A DNA stretch of 64,000 bases from Cognatitamlana onchidii (GCF_004804355.1 NZ_SRWZ01000001.1:62001-126000), one strand, 5' to 3'. Counted from the first letter of the stretch, positions 42,915-54,463 are shown. Notes: generated from the sequence alone by a model not told the origin. Translations and numbers: made by a program.

Positions 42915-45900
42915 TTACATATTTCGCCTGTATTGCCCGCCAACTTCAAATAACGCCTCTGTAATTTGCCCTAAAGAGCATACCTTACAAACCTCCATGA
43001 GCGCTTCAAATATATTCTCATTGTTAATAGCCTTAGTTTGAAGTTCTTTTAACAAACCCTCTGTATTATGAGTTTTATGTAAGTTTTGTAAAGTTTTAAT
43101 CTGAAATTCTTTTTCGGTCTCTGTGGCTCTAATAACCTCCGAAGGAAGCACCGTTGGGGATCCTTTGCTACTCAAAAACGTATTCACCCCAACAATAGGG
43201 TATTCACCATTATGTTTTAAAGTTTCATAATATAAACTCTCCTCCTGAATCTTACTTCGTTGATACATGGTTTCCATGGCTCCTAAAACGCCTCCTCTAT
43301 CGGTTATTCTATCAAACTCTAGTAAAACCGCTTCTTCAACTAAATCTGTTAGTTCCTCAATAATAAAAGAACCTTGAATAGGATTTTCATTTTTAGTTAG
43401 CCCTAGCTCTTTATTTATTATAAGTTGAATAGCCATGGCTCGTCGAACAGATTCTTCGGTAGGGGTAGTAATAGCCTCATCGTAAGCATTGGTATGTAAA
43501 GAGTTACAATTATCATAAATAGCATAAAGCGCTTGCAACGTGGTTCGAATATCATTAAAGTCAATTTCTTGAGCATGTAAACTACGTCCTGAAGTTTGAA
43601 TATGATATTTTAACATTTGAGCTCGTGCATTAGCTCCATACTTATGTTTCATTGCTTTGGACCATATTCTTCTTGCTACACGACCTATTACTGCATACTC
43701 AGGATCAACCCCATTTGAAAAAAAGAAGGATAGATTAGGACCAAATTTATTAATGTCCATGCCTCTACTTAAATAATATTCTACATAAGTAAACCCATTA
43801 GATAAAGTCAATGCCAATTGGGTAATAGGATTTGCGCCAGCTTCTGCAATATGATATCCAGAAATAGAGACAGAATAAAAGTTTCTAATGTTATTGTCTA
43901 TAAAATAGGACTGTACATCTCCCATTAATCTAAGCGCAAATTCGGTTGAGAAAATACATGTATTCTGTGCCTGATCTTCTTTTAGAATATCAGCTTGAAC
44001 TGTACCTCTAACCTGAGCTATGGTCTTAATTTTTATATCCTGATAAACAGCCTCCGGCAAAACCTGATCTCCAGTAACACCAAGAAGCATTAACCCTAAA
44101 CCATCATTCCCCTTAGGTAAATCCCCATGATACCTAGGCCTATCCTTACCTTTATAAACGGACTTTATTTTACCCTCAACAACATCTTCTAACCCATTTT
44201 CTTTAATATAGATTTCACACTGCTGATCTATAGCCGCATTCATAAAAAACCCAAGAAGCATGGGTGCTGGCCCATTAATAGTCATACTCACAGAAGTTAA
44301 AGGATGTGCCAAATTAAACCCAGAATACAGCTTTTTAGCATCATCCAAACAACATATGGAAACACCTGCATTTCCTATTTTACCGTAAATATCAGGTCTA
44401 TAATCTGGATCATTTCCATAAAGTGTTACACTATCAAAAGCTGTTGACAATCGCTTAGCTGGCACTCCTTTACTCACATAATGAAACCGTTTATTGGTGC
44501 GCTCTGGGCCACCCTCGCCTGCAAACATTCTAGCAGGATCCTCTCCTGTTCTTTTAAAAGGGTATAATCCAGAAGTAAAAGGAAACTCTCCCGGAACATT
44601 TTCCTGTAAGCACCATTGCAACACATCTCCCCAAGCTTGATATTTTGGAAGAGCCACCTTAGGAATTAAGGTATGAGAGAGCGACTTCGAATGTGTTTCA
44701 ACTTTAATTTCTTTCCCTCTAACCTGAAAAGTATAGATTGGATTTTTATAAATACTTACTTTCTCCTGCCAACCCAAAATAATTTCCCAATTGTAGGGGT
44801 TTAAATCTAATTTAGCTTTGTCGAACTCAGCAATTAACAAGTTTACAAAATCAAGACTATCGTTTGAAGCCTTGTTAGTAATAGCTTCAGCTTCCAAACC
44901 ATGCTTTGTTAAAAACAAATTTTTATCTTCATTATTCGACGTGCCAATTACGGCACAAATGGTTGTATAAATACCAAAAAGCTTTTGAGCAATTTCAACT
45001 TGCTTTTTGGTATCATTATCATAGGCCCTGTTATTTTCTGCTATTTCGGAAAGGTAACGCGTTCTCGATGGGGGAATGACATGAATCTTTTCGGACATTT
45101 CTTTTGAAATAACATAACCAGATGTTAAGTCTCCCATTCCTTTGGCATCAAGCGTATCCATTACTGCTTTGTACAAAGCATTCATACCTGGATCATTAAA
45201 CTGGGAGGCAATGGTACCAAATACTGGTAATGCTTCTTGAGGGGTATCCCATAACTGATTATTACGCATATACTGTTTCTTCACATCGCGCAAGGCATCT
45301 AAAGCCCCTCTTTTATCAAACTTATTTATGGCCACCAAGTCTGCAAAATCCAACATATCTATTTTTTCTAACTGGGTTGCAGCTCCAAACTCTGGTGTCA
45401 TAACATACAGTGACACATCGGAGTGTTCAATAATCTCAGTATCAGATTGGCCGATACCTGATGTTTCAAGAATAATCAAATCATATTCAGCTGCCTTTAA
45501 TACCTCAACAGCTTCATTTACATGTTTAGACAGGGCTAAATTAGATTGTCGTGTAGCCAAACTCCGCATGTAAACTCTGCCTGTGTTAATGGCATTCATT
45601 CTAATTCTATCGCCTAATAGGGCGCCACCTGTTTTTCTTTTTGATGGATCTACCGAAATAACACCAACAGTTTTATCTGTAAAATCAGATAAAAACCTTC
45701 TTATCAACTCATCTACTAAACTAGATTTTCCTGCACCACCTGTTCCTGTAATTCCTAATACAGGTGTTTTAGAAGTCTTGTTATTTTCATGAATCTTGCT
45801 CATTATACTTTGAGCTACTTCTGGAAAATTCTCTGCAGAAGAAATTACTCTGGCGATATCGCCTACCGATTTTTGTTTTAAAGTTTCAATTTTAACATCA

Positions 45901-46352
45901 AGCTCAGCTCCAATGGCAAAATCAGATTGCTTCACCAAATCATTAATCATACCTTGAAGCCCCATTTCCCTTCCATCATCTGGAGAATAAATTCTAGTTA
46001 TACCATAAGCCATTAACGCCTCAATTTCAGAAGGTAAAATAACGCCACCGCCGCCTCCAAATATTTTTATATGAGATGCGCCTTTTTCTTTTAGCAAATC
46101 GTACATATACTTAAAATATTCGTTATGCCCGCCCTGGTACGACGTTAAACAAATCGCATTAACATCTTCTTGAATAGCCGTATTAACAACTTCTTCAACA
46201 CTCCTATCATGCCCTAAATGAATAACCTCTACGCCAGTCGCTTGAATAATGCGTCTCATAATATTTATGGAGGCATCATGACCGTCAAAAAGTGAGGCTG
46301 CAGTTACTATACGCACTTTATGTTTTGGCTTATAGGGTTTCGATTGTATCAT
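42915..46352 (-). CDS. icmF: Fused isobutyryl-CoA mutase (methylmalonyl-CoA mutase family)
   Basis: 1145 residues. Cobalamin-binding domain about 10-145 with DGHDASI (ligand His25) and the GGGGVI loop; MeaB-type G-protein chaperone about 195-415, P-loop GTGGAGKS (203-210); then the mutase barrel. The substrate loop reads GLYPFKR where methylmalonyl-CoA mutases have a YPTMYA-type loop, which favours isobutyryl/butyryl-CoA. Needs adenosylcobalamin. Databases may call it methylmalonyl-CoA mutase. Single gene, divergent from purU. Confidence 0.9.
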   Translation of the reverse strand: MIQSKPYKPKHKVRIVTAASLFDGHDASINIMRRIIQATGVEVIHLGHDRSVEEVVNTAIQEDVNAICLTSYQGGHNEYFKYMYDLLKEKGASHIKIFGGGGGVILPSEIEALMAYGITRIYSPDDGREMGLQGMINDLVKQSDFAIGAELDVKIETLKQKSVGDIARVISSAENFPEVAQSIMSKIHENNKTSKTPVLGITGTGGAGKSSLVDELIRRFLSDFTDKTVGVISVDPSKRKTGGALLGDRIRMNAINTGRVYMRSLATRQSNLALSKHVNEAVEVLKAAEYDLIILETSGIGQSDTEIIEHSDVSLYVMTPEFGAATQLEKIDMLDFADLVAINKFDKRGALDALRDVKKQYMRNNQLWDTPQEALPVFGTIASQFNDPGMNALYKAVMDTLDAKGMGDLTSGYVISKEMSEKIHVIPPSRTRYLSEIAENNRAYDNDTKKQVEIAQKLFGIYTTICAVIGTSNNEDKNLFLTKHGLEAEAITNKASNDSLDFVNLLIAEFDKAKLDLNPYNWEIILGWQEKVSIYKNPIYTFQVRGKEIKVETHSKSLSHTLIPKVALPKYQAWGDVLQWCLQENVPGEFPFTSGLYPFKRTGEDPARMFAGEGGPERTNKRFHYVSKGVPAKRLSTAFDSVTLYGNDPDYRPDIYGKIGNAGVSICCLDDAKKLYSGFNLAHPLTSVSMTINGPAPMLLGFFMNAAIDQQCEIYIKENGLEDVVEGKIKSVYKGKDRPRYHGDLPKGNDGLGLMLLGVTGDQVLPEAVYQDIKIKTIAQVRGTVQADILKEDQAQNTCIFSTEFALRLMGDVQSYFIDNNIRNFYSVSISGYHIAEAGANPITQLALTLSNGFTYVEYYLSRGMDINKFGPNLSFFFSNGVDPEYAVIGRVARRIWSKAMKHKYGANARAQMLKYHIQTSGRSLHAQEIDFNDIRTTLQALYAIYDNCNSLHTNAYDEAITTPTEESVRRAMAIQLIINKELGLTKNENPIQGSFIIEELTDLVEEAVLLEFDRITDRGGVLGAMETMYQRSKIQEESLYYETLKHNGEYPIVGVNTFLSSKGSPTVLPSEVIRATETEKEFQIKTLQNLHKTHNTEGLLKELQTKAINNENIFEALMEVCKVCSLGQITEALFEVGGQYRRNM

Positions 46353-46467
46353 TCGTAAAGATTATTGGAATTTCGCAATGCAATTTAAGAAATATTCAAA
46401 AAATTCCAGCATTTGCATATGATTATCTAAAACTAAAACAAACCTGCGCTCTTAGTTATTTTTAAGC

Positions 46468-46475
46468 TAATTTTG
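46468..46475 (+). promoter_or_regulatory. TAnnTTTG -7 box for purU
   Basis: TAATTTTG, 21 bases before the ATG at 46497. Confidence 0.5.
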
Positions 46476-46496
46476 AGCGGTTAAATTTAGGCACAT

Positions 46497-47351
46497 ATGA
46501 ATAAAATCACCATCCTTATACATTGTAAAGACAGATCTAATATCATTGCATCTATTACCAACTTTATTGCAAATAAGGGGGGAAATATTGTATATATAGA
46601 TCAATATGTAGATAGAGAGCAAAATATTTTTTTCATGAGGTTAGAAAGCGAATTCGAATCTGATGAATTTTCTACCGAGGTGTTCAAAGCTGATTTCAAG
46701 ATAGATTTAGCCACAACATTCCAAATGAAATGGCGAATATATTCTTCTGAAAAAAAACCCAAAATGGCCTTATTCATTTCAAAATATGATCATTGTCTTT
46801 ATGATTTATTAGGAAGGTACAATTCTGGCGAATTAAATTTAGAGATTCCATTTATTATCAGTAATCATAAAGATTTAAAAGGGATTGCCGACAGTTTTGA
46901 TATTCCATTTTATCACATCCCTGTTACAAAAAATACTAAACAAGAAGCAGAAGACAAGCAGCTGAAACTATTAAAAGAGCATCGAATAGATTTTATAGTT
47001 TTAGCAAGATATATGCAAATTGTATCGGGCAAGTTAATAAGCGAGTATCCCAACAAAATTATTAATATTCACCATTCTTTTTTACCTGCCTTTGTGGGCG
47101 CTAAACCCTACCATTCGGCTTACAAACGTGGAGTTAAAATTATTGGAGCAACAAGCCATTATGTAACAGAAGAGCTAGATGCGGGTCCTATTATTGAACA
47201 AGATGTTACAAGAGTATCTCACGCCCATGAAATAACAGATTTAATTGCCAAAGGACGAGACTTAGAAAAAGTTGTTCTTGCTAATGCCGTTAAATTGCAC
47301 GCCGACAGAAAAGTGATGGTTTATAACAATAAAACAGTAATTTTCACCTAA
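46497..47351 (+). CDS. purU: Formyltetrahydrofolate deformylase
   Basis: 284 residues. N-terminal ACT domain (about 4-80) and C-terminal formyl transferase fold: MALFISKYDHCLYDLL, then NIHHSFLPAFVGAKPYH with the catalytic His, and GATSHYVTEELDAGPIIEQD with the catalytic Asp. Releases formate from 10-formyl-THF, balancing one-carbon units and feeding PurT-type purine synthesis. Confidence 0.93.
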   Translation: MNKITILIHCKDRSNIIASITNFIANKGGNIVYIDQYVDREQNIFFMRLESEFESDEFSTEVFKADFKIDLATTFQMKWRIYSSEKKPKMALFISKYDHCLYDLLGRYNSGELNLEIPFIISNHKDLKGIADSFDIPFYHIPVTKNTKQEAEDKQLKLLKEHRIDFIVLARYMQIVSGKLISEYPNKIINIHHSFLPAFVGAKPYHSAYKRGVKIIGATSHYVTEELDAGPIIEQDVTRVSHAHEITDLIAKGRDLEKVVLANAVKLHADRKVMVYNNKTVIFT

Positions 47352-47394
47352 ACTTATACTCAAACTTTACCAATATTATCTCAAACCCTAATCT

Positions 47395-48102
47395 ATGTTA
47401 AAAAAACTTATTGCTTTAGCTGTTGTATTTAATATATTATCCTGTGCAGAACTACACCAAGTAGTTAATCAATTACCCCAAGATACTGGAGTAATTGGAA
47501 ATGATCAAATTGCTTCAGCGTTGCGCCAAGCCTTAGATTTAGGTATTGAAAAACAAGTCACTAAACTGACGCAAAAAGATGGATTCTATAAAAATAATTT
47601 AGTAAAAATCACGCTACCTGATGAATTGCTAAAAGTTGACAAAACCCTTAGGGACATTGGCTTGGGAAATCTTGCAGATGAAGGACTTAAGGTATTAAAC
47701 AGAGCTGCTGAAGACGCCGTTAAAGAAGCCACTCCCATTTTTATTAATGCCGTAAAAGAAATCGGCTTTACGGATGCCAGGAATATCCTGATGGGAGCTG
47801 ATAATGCAGCTACTCAATACTTAACCACAAAAACTCAGAGTGAATTATATAATAAGTTTAGTCCTGTAATTAAATCTTCGTTTAACAATGTAGGAGCCGA
47901 TAAAATATGGACTAACTTAATAAGCAAATACAACAGTATACCCTTTACCAATAAGGTAAATCCAGATCTTACAGATTATGTTACCCAAGAAGCTCTTAAT
48001 GGTGTTTATACTATGATTGCCGTTGAAGAAAAAGAAATACGTACCAGAATATCTTCCAGAACAACTACTTTATTACAAGAAGTATTTGCGCTTCAAGATT
48101 AG
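47395..48102 (+). CDS. DUF4197 lipoprotein
   Basis: 235 residues. Signal with lipobox NILSC, then an all-helical DUF4197 body: ALRQALDLGIEKQV, DGFYKNNLVKITLPDEL, and an ATQYL(T)KT-type segment. Probably periplasmic, function unknown. It follows purU by 43 bases. Confidence 0.85.
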   Translation: MLKKLIALAVVFNILSCAELHQVVNQLPQDTGVIGNDQIASALRQALDLGIEKQVTKLTQKDGFYKNNLVKITLPDELLKVDKTLRDIGLGNLADEGLKVLNRAAEDAVKEATPIFINAVKEIGFTDARNILMGADNAATQYLTTKTQSELYNKFSPVIKSSFNNVGADKIWTNLISKYNSIPFTNKVNPDLTDYVTQEALNGVYTMIAVEEKEIRTRISSRTTTLLQEVFALQD

Positions 48103-48181
48103 AACATCTCCGAAAGCATGATTTCATTTTTGATATTCAAATAAAAATACTATATTTAAGTTCTTGAATATCAATCAACAA

Positions 48182-48379
48182 ATGAACAGAATTGATTCCA
48201 TAAAGATTCATCAGGACGAACTCAGCAAAAGATATAAATCCCTTATTGAGCAAGCTTATAATTTTCGACAAACCGATTCTGCTTTGAGTGATATTTCTGA
48301 GTATAAAGCCATCAAGCTCCTTAATAAGCTAAACAGATTGAAATACCTTTATAGAGAACAGCAAAAACAGGCTGGTTAA
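48182..48379 (+). CDS. Small helical protein, tandem copy 1
   Basis: 65 residues from ATG 48182 (the longer frame opens with TTG). Core YKSLIEQAYNFRQTDSALSD with an AIKLLNKLNRLKYL end is repeated in the next gene. Charged coiled-coil character, no membrane segment. It resembles the short Lacal_2735-type proteins of flavobacteria, though this is a recollection, not a match I can prove. Confidence 0.6.
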   Translation: MNRIDSIKIHQDELSKRYKSLIEQAYNFRQTDSALSDISEYKAIKLLNKLNRLKYLYREQQKQAG

Positions 48380-48463
48380 ATTTTTATCATTTATTTAACT
48401 TTTACAGTGCATCTAAACACTTTAGGTGTTCGTAATTATTATATAATTAATAATATAGAGATT

Positions 48464-48634
48464 ATGAACACGCAGTTAAAAATTCAATTAGATAAACTAA
48501 AAAGCAAGTACAAACAACTTATTGAGTTGGCCTATAATTTAAGACAAGCGGATGCATCTTTAAGCGACTCATTAGAATATCAAGCTATTTTATTACACAA
48601 TAAAATAAACCGTTTAAAATATCTCAACAGGTAG
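48464..48634 (+). CDS. Small helical protein, tandem copy 2
   Basis: 56 residues from ATG 48464. YKQLIELAYNLRQADASLSD and the HNKINRLKYL end mirror copy 1, so the two are a tandem duplication 84 bases apart. No catalytic motif. Confidence 0.6.
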   Translation: MNTQLKIQLDKLKSKYKQLIELAYNLRQADASLSDSLEYQAILLHNKINRLKYLNR

Positions 48635-48731
48635 TTATCTAGTCAAACTAACAATAGTAATGTTTTTTTAACCATTTAATTACATCTAAACGAGACGTTT
48701 ACACGTACTTTATATAAACAAACAGAACGTT

Positions 48732-48878
48732 ATGAATACACATTTTTGCAGAGTTGGAAGAATTAAGCCCAACCTAAGTAAACTTCTTAGTTTAAAAGAC
48801 ATTGAAAAAAGAATTGCCAATTTTGTAGAGGATACTACAAAGATTGATTATTCTGAAGACTTAAACGGAGCGCTTTAA
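48732..48878 (+). CDS. Hypothetical 48-residue protein overlapping a convergent gene
   Basis: ATG 48732 to TAA. Begins MNTHFCRVGRIKPNLSKLL and is acidic at the end. Unrelated to the two helical copies before it. Its last 44 bases overlap the end of the BtuF-like gene on the other strand. Composition is plausible but no promoter box is convincing. Confidence 0.35.
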   Translation: MNTHFCRVGRIKPNLSKLLSLKDIEKRIANFVEDTTKIDYSEDLNGAL

Positions 48879-49647
48879 AATATTGAAACGCCTTTGCAAG
48901 TCTTGAACCATACCAAGAAAACATTTCTCCATCCACAAGTATAATTGGGGTATTGGGCAGGAATGCTTGCACTTCTTTTATATGCTCGCTTTTAAATGGG
49001 TAGGGTTCTGATGACAATAAAACTAAATCAAATTGTCTATTTTTACTTTCAATTTTAAGATCAATTTCTGGATAACGTGTTTTATCTAAAAAAACATTTT
49101 CCAACTTATTTAGCTGCAATAAATAATTAACAAACGTATTATTTGCCGAAACCATCCAGGGGTTTTTCCAAATAAAATAAGCTGTTTTAAGTGCAGGTTT
49201 ATTAGCTATAAATTTATTAAAATCCTGAAACTCCCTCTCAATTAGTAGTATTAGTTTTTCAGCTGTGTGTTGCCTTTCAAATATATCTCCATACTGAGTA
49301 ATTAGTTCCTTACTGTCTTCAATATCATATATATTTGAAACATGAACATCACAAAACAATGCACAGGCTTCAACCATTTCTTTGGTATTTTCCTCTTTAT
49401 TACAAAGAATGATATCTGGCTTGAGGGCCTTAATTTTATCAAGATGAACTTGCTTAGTACCTCCAACTACAACAGCCCTATTTCTAATATCAAGAGGATG
49501 TATGCAAAACTTTGTAACTCCAACTATTAAAGAAGTTAAACCTAGATCGCATAATAACTCAGTTTGGCTTGGCACCAAAGAAATAATGCGTTTTGGTATT
49601 GCACGAAGCATTAAAACTCTACCTAATTGGTCTTTGAGTGATTTCAT
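48835..49647 (-). CDS. BtuF-like helical-backbone metal-receptor protein, no signal peptide
   Basis: 270 residues. RIISLVPSQTELLCDLGL at about 19-36, PDIILCNKEEN, then a long backbone helix and a C-terminal lobe with LLSSEPYPF and GEMFSWYGSR, all of the BtuF/FhuD class III binding-protein fold. No signal peptide or lipobox is present, so it may be cytoplasmic, unlike transport receptors. Cobalamin binding is a guess from IcmF and NrdJ nearby. Confidence 0.78.
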   Translation of the reverse strand: MKSLKDQLGRVLMLRAIPKRIISLVPSQTELLCDLGLTSLIVGVTKFCIHPLDIRNRAVVVGGTKQVHLDKIKALKPDIILCNKEENTKEMVEACALFCDVHVSNIYDIEDSKELITQYGDIFERQHTAEKLILLIEREFQDFNKFIANKPALKTAYFIWKNPWMVSANNTFVNYLLQLNKLENVFLDKTRYPEIDLKIESKNRQFDLVLLSSEPYPFKSEHIKEVQAFLPNTPIILVDGEMFSWYGSRLAKAFQYFKALRLSLQNNQSL

Positions 49648-49673
49648 GAAGTAATCTCCCGGTACAGATTATT

Positions 49674-50492
49674 CTAAGCGTTCAAAATAACACTCATTTC
49701 CTGTTGAAGCTCTAAAGCCTTTGCTTTGGCTGCTTCAGCATAGTCTAATCCCTTAGACGCATAAATTATACCTCTAGAAGAGTTGATTAACAACCCAACA
49801 GATTCCTTGGTCATACCATAATTGCAAACCTCTTGCAAATTCCCTCCTTGAGCTCCAACTCCAGGAACCAATAAAAAGTTTTCTGGAATTATCTTTCTTA
49901 TATCTGCCAAATACTCTGCCTTGGTAGCCCCAACAACATACATCAAATTTTTAGAATTCCTCCATGTTTTTGAAACCTCTAGCACCTTTTTATAAAGTTC
50001 TTGTCCGTTTATAGTTTGGGTTTGAAAATCAAAAGCGCCTTGGTTTGAAGTAAGGGCTAACATAATAGTATGCTTATTTTCAAAAGCCAAAAATGGTTCT
50101 ACAGAATCTTTTCCCATGTAAGGTGCTACGGTTACGGAATCGAAAGCTAAATCCTCAAAAAAAGCCTGAGCATACATGGTGCTTGTATTACCAATATCTC
50201 CTCGCTTAGCATCAGCAATCGTGAAAATTTCTGGGTGCTCTTGGTTTAAATAATTAATAGTTTTTTCTAAAGCCTTCCACCCTTTTAGTCCGTAAGCTTC
50301 GTAAAATGCGGTATTTGGTTTGTAGGCCACACATAAATGATGCGTCGCATCAATAATGGCTTTATTAAATGCAAATATGGGATCCTCTTCTTTTAAAAGG
50401 TGCTCAGGAATTTTGTTTAAATCAACATCTAACCCTATGCAGAGAAAAGATTTCTTTTTCTGAATTTCTTGAATAAGCTGGTTTGTGGTCAC
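49674..50492 (-). CDS. pyrF: Orotidine 5'-phosphate decarboxylase (PyrF group 2)
   Basis: 272 residues. [13 protein letters not shown], the catalytic [12 protein letters not shown], and the C-terminal PGVGAQGG phosphate loop. Last step of UMP synthesis. The start codon is GTG at 50492, giving [11 protein letters not shown] as in relatives. prfA stops 10 bases upstream. Confidence 0.93.
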   Translation of the reverse strand: MTTNQLIQEIQKKKSFLCIGLDVDLNKIPEHLLKEEDPIFAFNKAIIDATHHLCVAYKPNTAFYEAYGLKGWKALEKTINYLNQEHPEIFTIADAKRGDIGNTSTMYAQAFFEDLAFDSVTVAPYMGKDSVEPFLAFENKHTIMLALTSNQGAFDFQTQTINGQELYKKVLEVSKTWRNSKNLMYVVGATKAEYLADIRKIIPENFLLVPGVGAQGGNLQEVCNYGMTKESVGLLINSSRGIIYASKGLDYAEAAKAKALELQQEMSVILNA

Positions 50493-50502
50493 TTAATTTA
50501 TT

Positions 50503-51579
50503 TTAAATCTCATCGTTACTAGCCTTTAACTTTTCAGTATTTTCAGCTAATTGCAATTCATCAATAATCTTTTGAATATCACCGTTTACTATATTCTGCA
50601 AATCATAGAGCGTTAAGCCAATTCTATGGTCTGTAACGCGGCCTTGTGGATAATTATAAGTTCTAATCTTTGCACTTCTATCTCCAGACGACACCATGCT
50701 TCCGCGCTTTGCCGCATCTTCTTCTTGTTTTTTAGCTAGCTCTAAATCATATAAGCGAGAACGTAATACTTTAAATGCCTTCTCTTTATTTTTATGCTGA
50801 GACTTTTGATCTTGACATTGTGCTACCAAGCCTGTTGGTATATGCGTTAAACGAACCGCAGAATAGGTTGTATTTACAGATTGCCCTCCAGGACCTGAAG
50901 AACAGAAAAAATCAATACGAACGTCTTTAGGATTAATCTCAACATCAAATTCTTCAGCTTCAGGAAATACCATTACTGTGGCTGCACTAGTATGTACCCT
51001 TCCTTGAGTTTCTGTTTGAGGTACACGCTGTACACGATGTACACCAGCTTCAAACTTAAGCGTTCCATATACATCTTCGCCAGACACTTCAAATTGAATT
51101 TCTTTAAATCCTCCGTTGGTGCCTTCGCTAAAATCGACCGTATCTACACGCCATCCTTTACCTTCACAATACTTCGTGTACATTCTAAACAAATCACCTG
51201 CGAAGATACTGGCCTCATCACCTCCTGTTCCTGCCCGCAATTCCACTACGGCATTTTTGGCATCCTCCGGATCTTTAGGAATTAACAATACCTTAATTTC
51301 TTCTTCTAACTTAGGAATCCCCTCTTTAGCTTCATCATACTGCATTTTTGCCATATCAACCATTTCCGCATCGCTACCATCTGCAATAATTTCTTCCGCT
51401 TCATTTAAATTATTGGTAAGCTCGATGTATTGCTCGCGCTTATCCATAAGAATTCGTAAATCTTTATACTCTCTATTGAGCTCAACATATCGCTTTTGAT
51501 CAGAAATAATATCTGGCTGAATAATTAAATCACTAACCTCATCAAAGCGTTGTTTTACTATCTGTAACTTCTCTAACAT
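50503..51579 (-). CDS. prfA: Peptide chain release factor 1
   Basis: 358 residues. GGQ loop [17 protein letters not shown] (catalytic Gln) and the HIPTG and [10 protein letters not shown] segments expected of class I release factors. Specific for UAA/UAG. Together with pyrF forms a probable two-gene unit on the minus strand. Confidence 0.95.
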   Translation of the reverse strand: MLEKLQIVKQRFDEVSDLIIQPDIISDQKRYVELNREYKDLRILMDKREQYIELTNNLNEAEEIIADGSDAEMVDMAKMQYDEAKEGIPKLEEEIKVLLIPKDPEDAKNAVVELRAGTGGDEASIFAGDLFRMYTKYCEGKGWRVDTVDFSEGTNGGFKEIQFEVSGEDVYGTLKFEAGVHRVQRVPQTETQGRVHTSAATVMVFPEAEEFDVEINPKDVRIDFFCSSGPGGQSVNTTYSAVRLTHIPTGLVAQCQDQKSQHKNKEKAFKVLRSRLYDLELAKKQEEDAAKRGSMVSSGDRSAKIRTYNYPQGRVTDHRIGLTLYDLQNIVNGDIQKIIDELQLAENTEKLKASNDEI

Positions 51580-51675
51580 CTACCTTTTTTAATTGGGAAT
51601 CAAAAATACGATAATTTATGAATTTTCAATGATTGACGACTATCCCATTTAAGTCATTATCAAAATAATTTATAA

Positions 51676-51707
51676 AAAAAAGGAGGTTTAAAACAACCTC
51701 CTTTTTT
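51676..51707. terminator. Intrinsic terminator of nrdJ
   Basis: 13-bp stem (51676-51688 / 51695-51707) with a 6-base loop, A- and T-rich flanks, between nrdJ and the prfA start. Confidence 0.88.
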
Positions 51708-51725
51708 AACATGGTCAATGCTGGC

Positions 51726-54281
51726 TTAGCCACATTTTGAAGAACCACAATCTTTACAGGTTAAGCATCCTTCTTGGTAAATTAAATTTTTAGACTTACA
51801 ATTATCACATGCTTGTCCTTTAGCCTTTGTTCCATCTGCCACATAACGTTTTAAAGCACGCCCCACACCATTTTTCCATGTATTAATAGAAGCACTATCT
51901 AGTTGTAAACTGTTAATTAAATCGACAATCTTATCAATTGGCATACCATGGCGTAACGTACTTGATATGAGCTTAGCATAATTCCAAAACTCTGGATTAA
52001 ATTTATGAGATAAGCCTTCAATTGTGGTCTTATAACCTCGTGTGTTTTTGTACTGAAAATCGTATCTTGAAGTACCATCTTCGTTTCGATTTTTTATGAT
52101 TAACCCTCTATTTACCCATCTTGGAATAAGAATACCATCTTCATCGTCAGCAAGACCTGTGAACACTTCATATGGTTTTTCATCAATAAGACCAATAAAA
52201 GCAATCCACTTTTCTTTACTGTTTTGAAAACGCACCACATCGGCCTCTAAAATTTGTGGGCGTTTAATTGGAAATGCCGTAAGCTTATCATCGCTGTTTT
52301 CTTCTTTTTTATCATCATTAGAAATTAGTACACCAGATCGTGAGCCGTCTCTATAAACCGTTACTCCTTTACACCCAACTTCCCATGCTTTAAGGTACAA
52401 TTCACCTACCAAATCTTCAGTAACATTATTAGGCAGGTTTATGGTTACACTTATAGAATGATCTACCCATTTTTGAATGGCGCCTTGCATACTCACTTTA
52501 CTTAACCAATCTACATCATTCGAGGTGGCCTTATAATAAGGTGAGCGCTCAATAAGCCCATCAATCTCTTCCTGCGTATAGTTTTTATTCGTATCAATTC
52601 CATTTACTTGCATCCACTGCTTGAACCTATGATGAAAAACCACATATTCTTCCCAAGAATCGCCAACTTCGTCAACAAAATCGACCCGAACGTTCTTATC
52701 ATTTGGATTCACTTTTCTTCTACGTTTATATACAGGCATAAAAACAGGCTCAATTCCTGATGTTGTTTGAGTCATTAAACTCGTTGTTCCTGTGGGTGCA
52801 ATGGTCAATAAGGCAATGTTTCTTCTTCCATACTCAAGCATTTCATAATACAATTTGCTATCGGCTTCTTTTAATCGCAGAATGAACGGATTTTCCTTTT
52901 CCCGCTCAGCATCAAAAATGGAAAAAGCACCACGTTCTTTGGCTAAATGTACAGATGCACGATATGCTTCAAGAGCGATTGTTTTATGAACCTGTAAAGA
53001 AAAGGCGTTACCTTCAGGACTGCCATATTGAATTCCAAGAGCTGCTAACATATCACCTTCAGCCGTAATACCAACCCCTGTTCTTCGTCCCTCTTGAGCC
53101 TTTTTTCTAATGTTTAACCATAAACTACGTTCAACACTTTTAACCTCATCTAGCTCTGGATCGGCTTCAATCTTTTTTAAGATATTGTCAATTTTATTGA
53201 GCTCTAAATCAATAATATCATCCATGACTCTTTGAGCTATAGCCACATGCTCTTTGAATAAATCGAAATTAAAATGTGCTTTCTTGGTAAATGGATCCTC
53301 CACATAAGAAAATAGGTTGATTGCAAGCAATCTACATGAATCATACGGACAGAGTGGAATTTCGCCACATGGGTTAGTAGATACCGTTTTATAACCTAAA
53401 TCGGAATAACAATCAGGAACTGATTCATTAATAATCGTATCCCAGAATAAAATACCTGGCTCAGCCGATTTCCATGCATTATGCACAATTTTTTTCCACA
53501 ATGCGTTCGCATCTATTTCTTTCGTAACCTTTGGGTTCGAACTAAACACTGGATATTTTTGCACATAATTATCTCCATTTTTAACAGCTTTCATAAACGT
53601 ATCGTCAATTCTAACCGAAACATTTGCTCCTGTAACCTTCCCTTGTTCTAATTTAGCATTAATAAAGTCTTCAGAATCGGGGTGATTAATAGAAACCGAT
53701 AACATTAAGGCCCCTCGTCTACCATCTTGGGCTACTTCTCTTGTAGAATTTGAATAGCGTTCCATAAATGGCACAATACCGGTAGATGTTAACGCCGAAT
53801 TCTTAACAGCCGAACCTTTAGGACGTATATGCGACAAATCATGACCAACACCTCCACGCCTTTTCATAAGTTGCACCTGCTCCTGATCAATTTTCATAAT
53901 ACCTCCGTAAGAATCAGAATCTCCGTTGTTACCGATAACAAAACAGTTTGAAAGCGACGCTATCTGAAATGGATTGCCAATACCCGCCATTGGGCTTCCC
54001 TGAGGTACAATATATTTAAAGTCTTTTATCAAACTATATATATCCTCTTCGGAAAGTGGGTTTGAATATTTTGCCTCTACACCTGCTAATTCTTTAGCAA
54101 TTCTTTTATGCATATCATCTGGAGTCAACTCATAAAGGTTTCCATCTGAATCTTTAAGGGCATATTTATTGAGCCACACCGTAGCCGCCAAATCATCATT
54201 ATTAAAATATTTTAAAGACGCTTCAAAGGCTTCTTCTTGTGAATAGGTTTTAGTTGGAGTTTCAGTTAGTTTCACTTTCAT
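51726..54281 (-). CDS. nrdJ: Adenosylcobalamin-dependent ribonucleotide reductase
   Basis: 851 residues, class II RNR. NPCGEIPLCPYDSC with active-site Cys and Glu, ITAEGDMLAALG-type allosteric region, GTTSLMTQTTSGIEP, and a C-terminal zinc ribbon (CDNC, CLTC, CGSSKCG) that replaces the usual reducing tail. Makes dNTP precursors without oxygen or iron. The cofactor must come from import or synthesis elsewhere; no B12 riboswitch is seen in the upstream 180 bases. Confidence 0.93.
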   Translation of the reverse strand: MKVKLTETPTKTYSQEEAFEASLKYFNNDDLAATVWLNKYALKDSDGNLYELTPDDMHKRIAKELAGVEAKYSNPLSEEDIYSLIKDFKYIVPQGSPMAGIGNPFQIASLSNCFVIGNNGDSDSYGGIMKIDQEQVQLMKRRGGVGHDLSHIRPKGSAVKNSALTSTGIVPFMERYSNSTREVAQDGRRGALMLSVSINHPDSEDFINAKLEQGKVTGANVSVRIDDTFMKAVKNGDNYVQKYPVFSSNPKVTKEIDANALWKKIVHNAWKSAEPGILFWDTIINESVPDCYSDLGYKTVSTNPCGEIPLCPYDSCRLLAINLFSYVEDPFTKKAHFNFDLFKEHVAIAQRVMDDIIDLELNKIDNILKKIEADPELDEVKSVERSLWLNIRKKAQEGRRTGVGITAEGDMLAALGIQYGSPEGNAFSLQVHKTIALEAYRASVHLAKERGAFSIFDAEREKENPFILRLKEADSKLYYEMLEYGRRNIALLTIAPTGTTSLMTQTTSGIEPVFMPVYKRRRKVNPNDKNVRVDFVDEVGDSWEEYVVFHHRFKQWMQVNGIDTNKNYTQEEIDGLIERSPYYKATSNDVDWLSKVSMQGAIQKWVDHSISVTINLPNNVTEDLVGELYLKAWEVGCKGVTVYRDGSRSGVLISNDDKKEENSDDKLTAFPIKRPQILEADVVRFQNSKEKWIAFIGLIDEKPYEVFTGLADDEDGILIPRWVNRGLIIKNRNEDGTSRYDFQYKNTRGYKTTIEGLSHKFNPEFWNYAKLISSTLRHGMPIDKIVDLINSLQLDSASINTWKNGVGRALKRYVADGTKAKGQACDNCKSKNLIYQEGCLTCKDCGSSKCG

Positions 54282-54463
54282 TGATTAATTGAGGTTAAAA
54301 AGAATGATTAATTAAAACATAAATAAAGCCTAAATGTACAACTTAAAACATGACAAAAATCATAAAGTTTACAAGCGAAAACACCTAATAATTTAATTAT
54401 CAGTAACTTAATTTTTTATTAACAATAAAAAGTTAACAAATAATACAAAGAAATTATAGGCAA

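Noticed and set aside
51726-54281. Intein or other insertion in nrdJ
   Set aside because: Length and motif order are normal for a class II enzyme of this type.
54282-54463. Cobalamin riboswitch upstream of nrdJ
   Set aside because: Sequence is AT-rich, without the B12-box or the long paired arms expected; only a simple AU-rich hairpin near 54408-54437 is seen.
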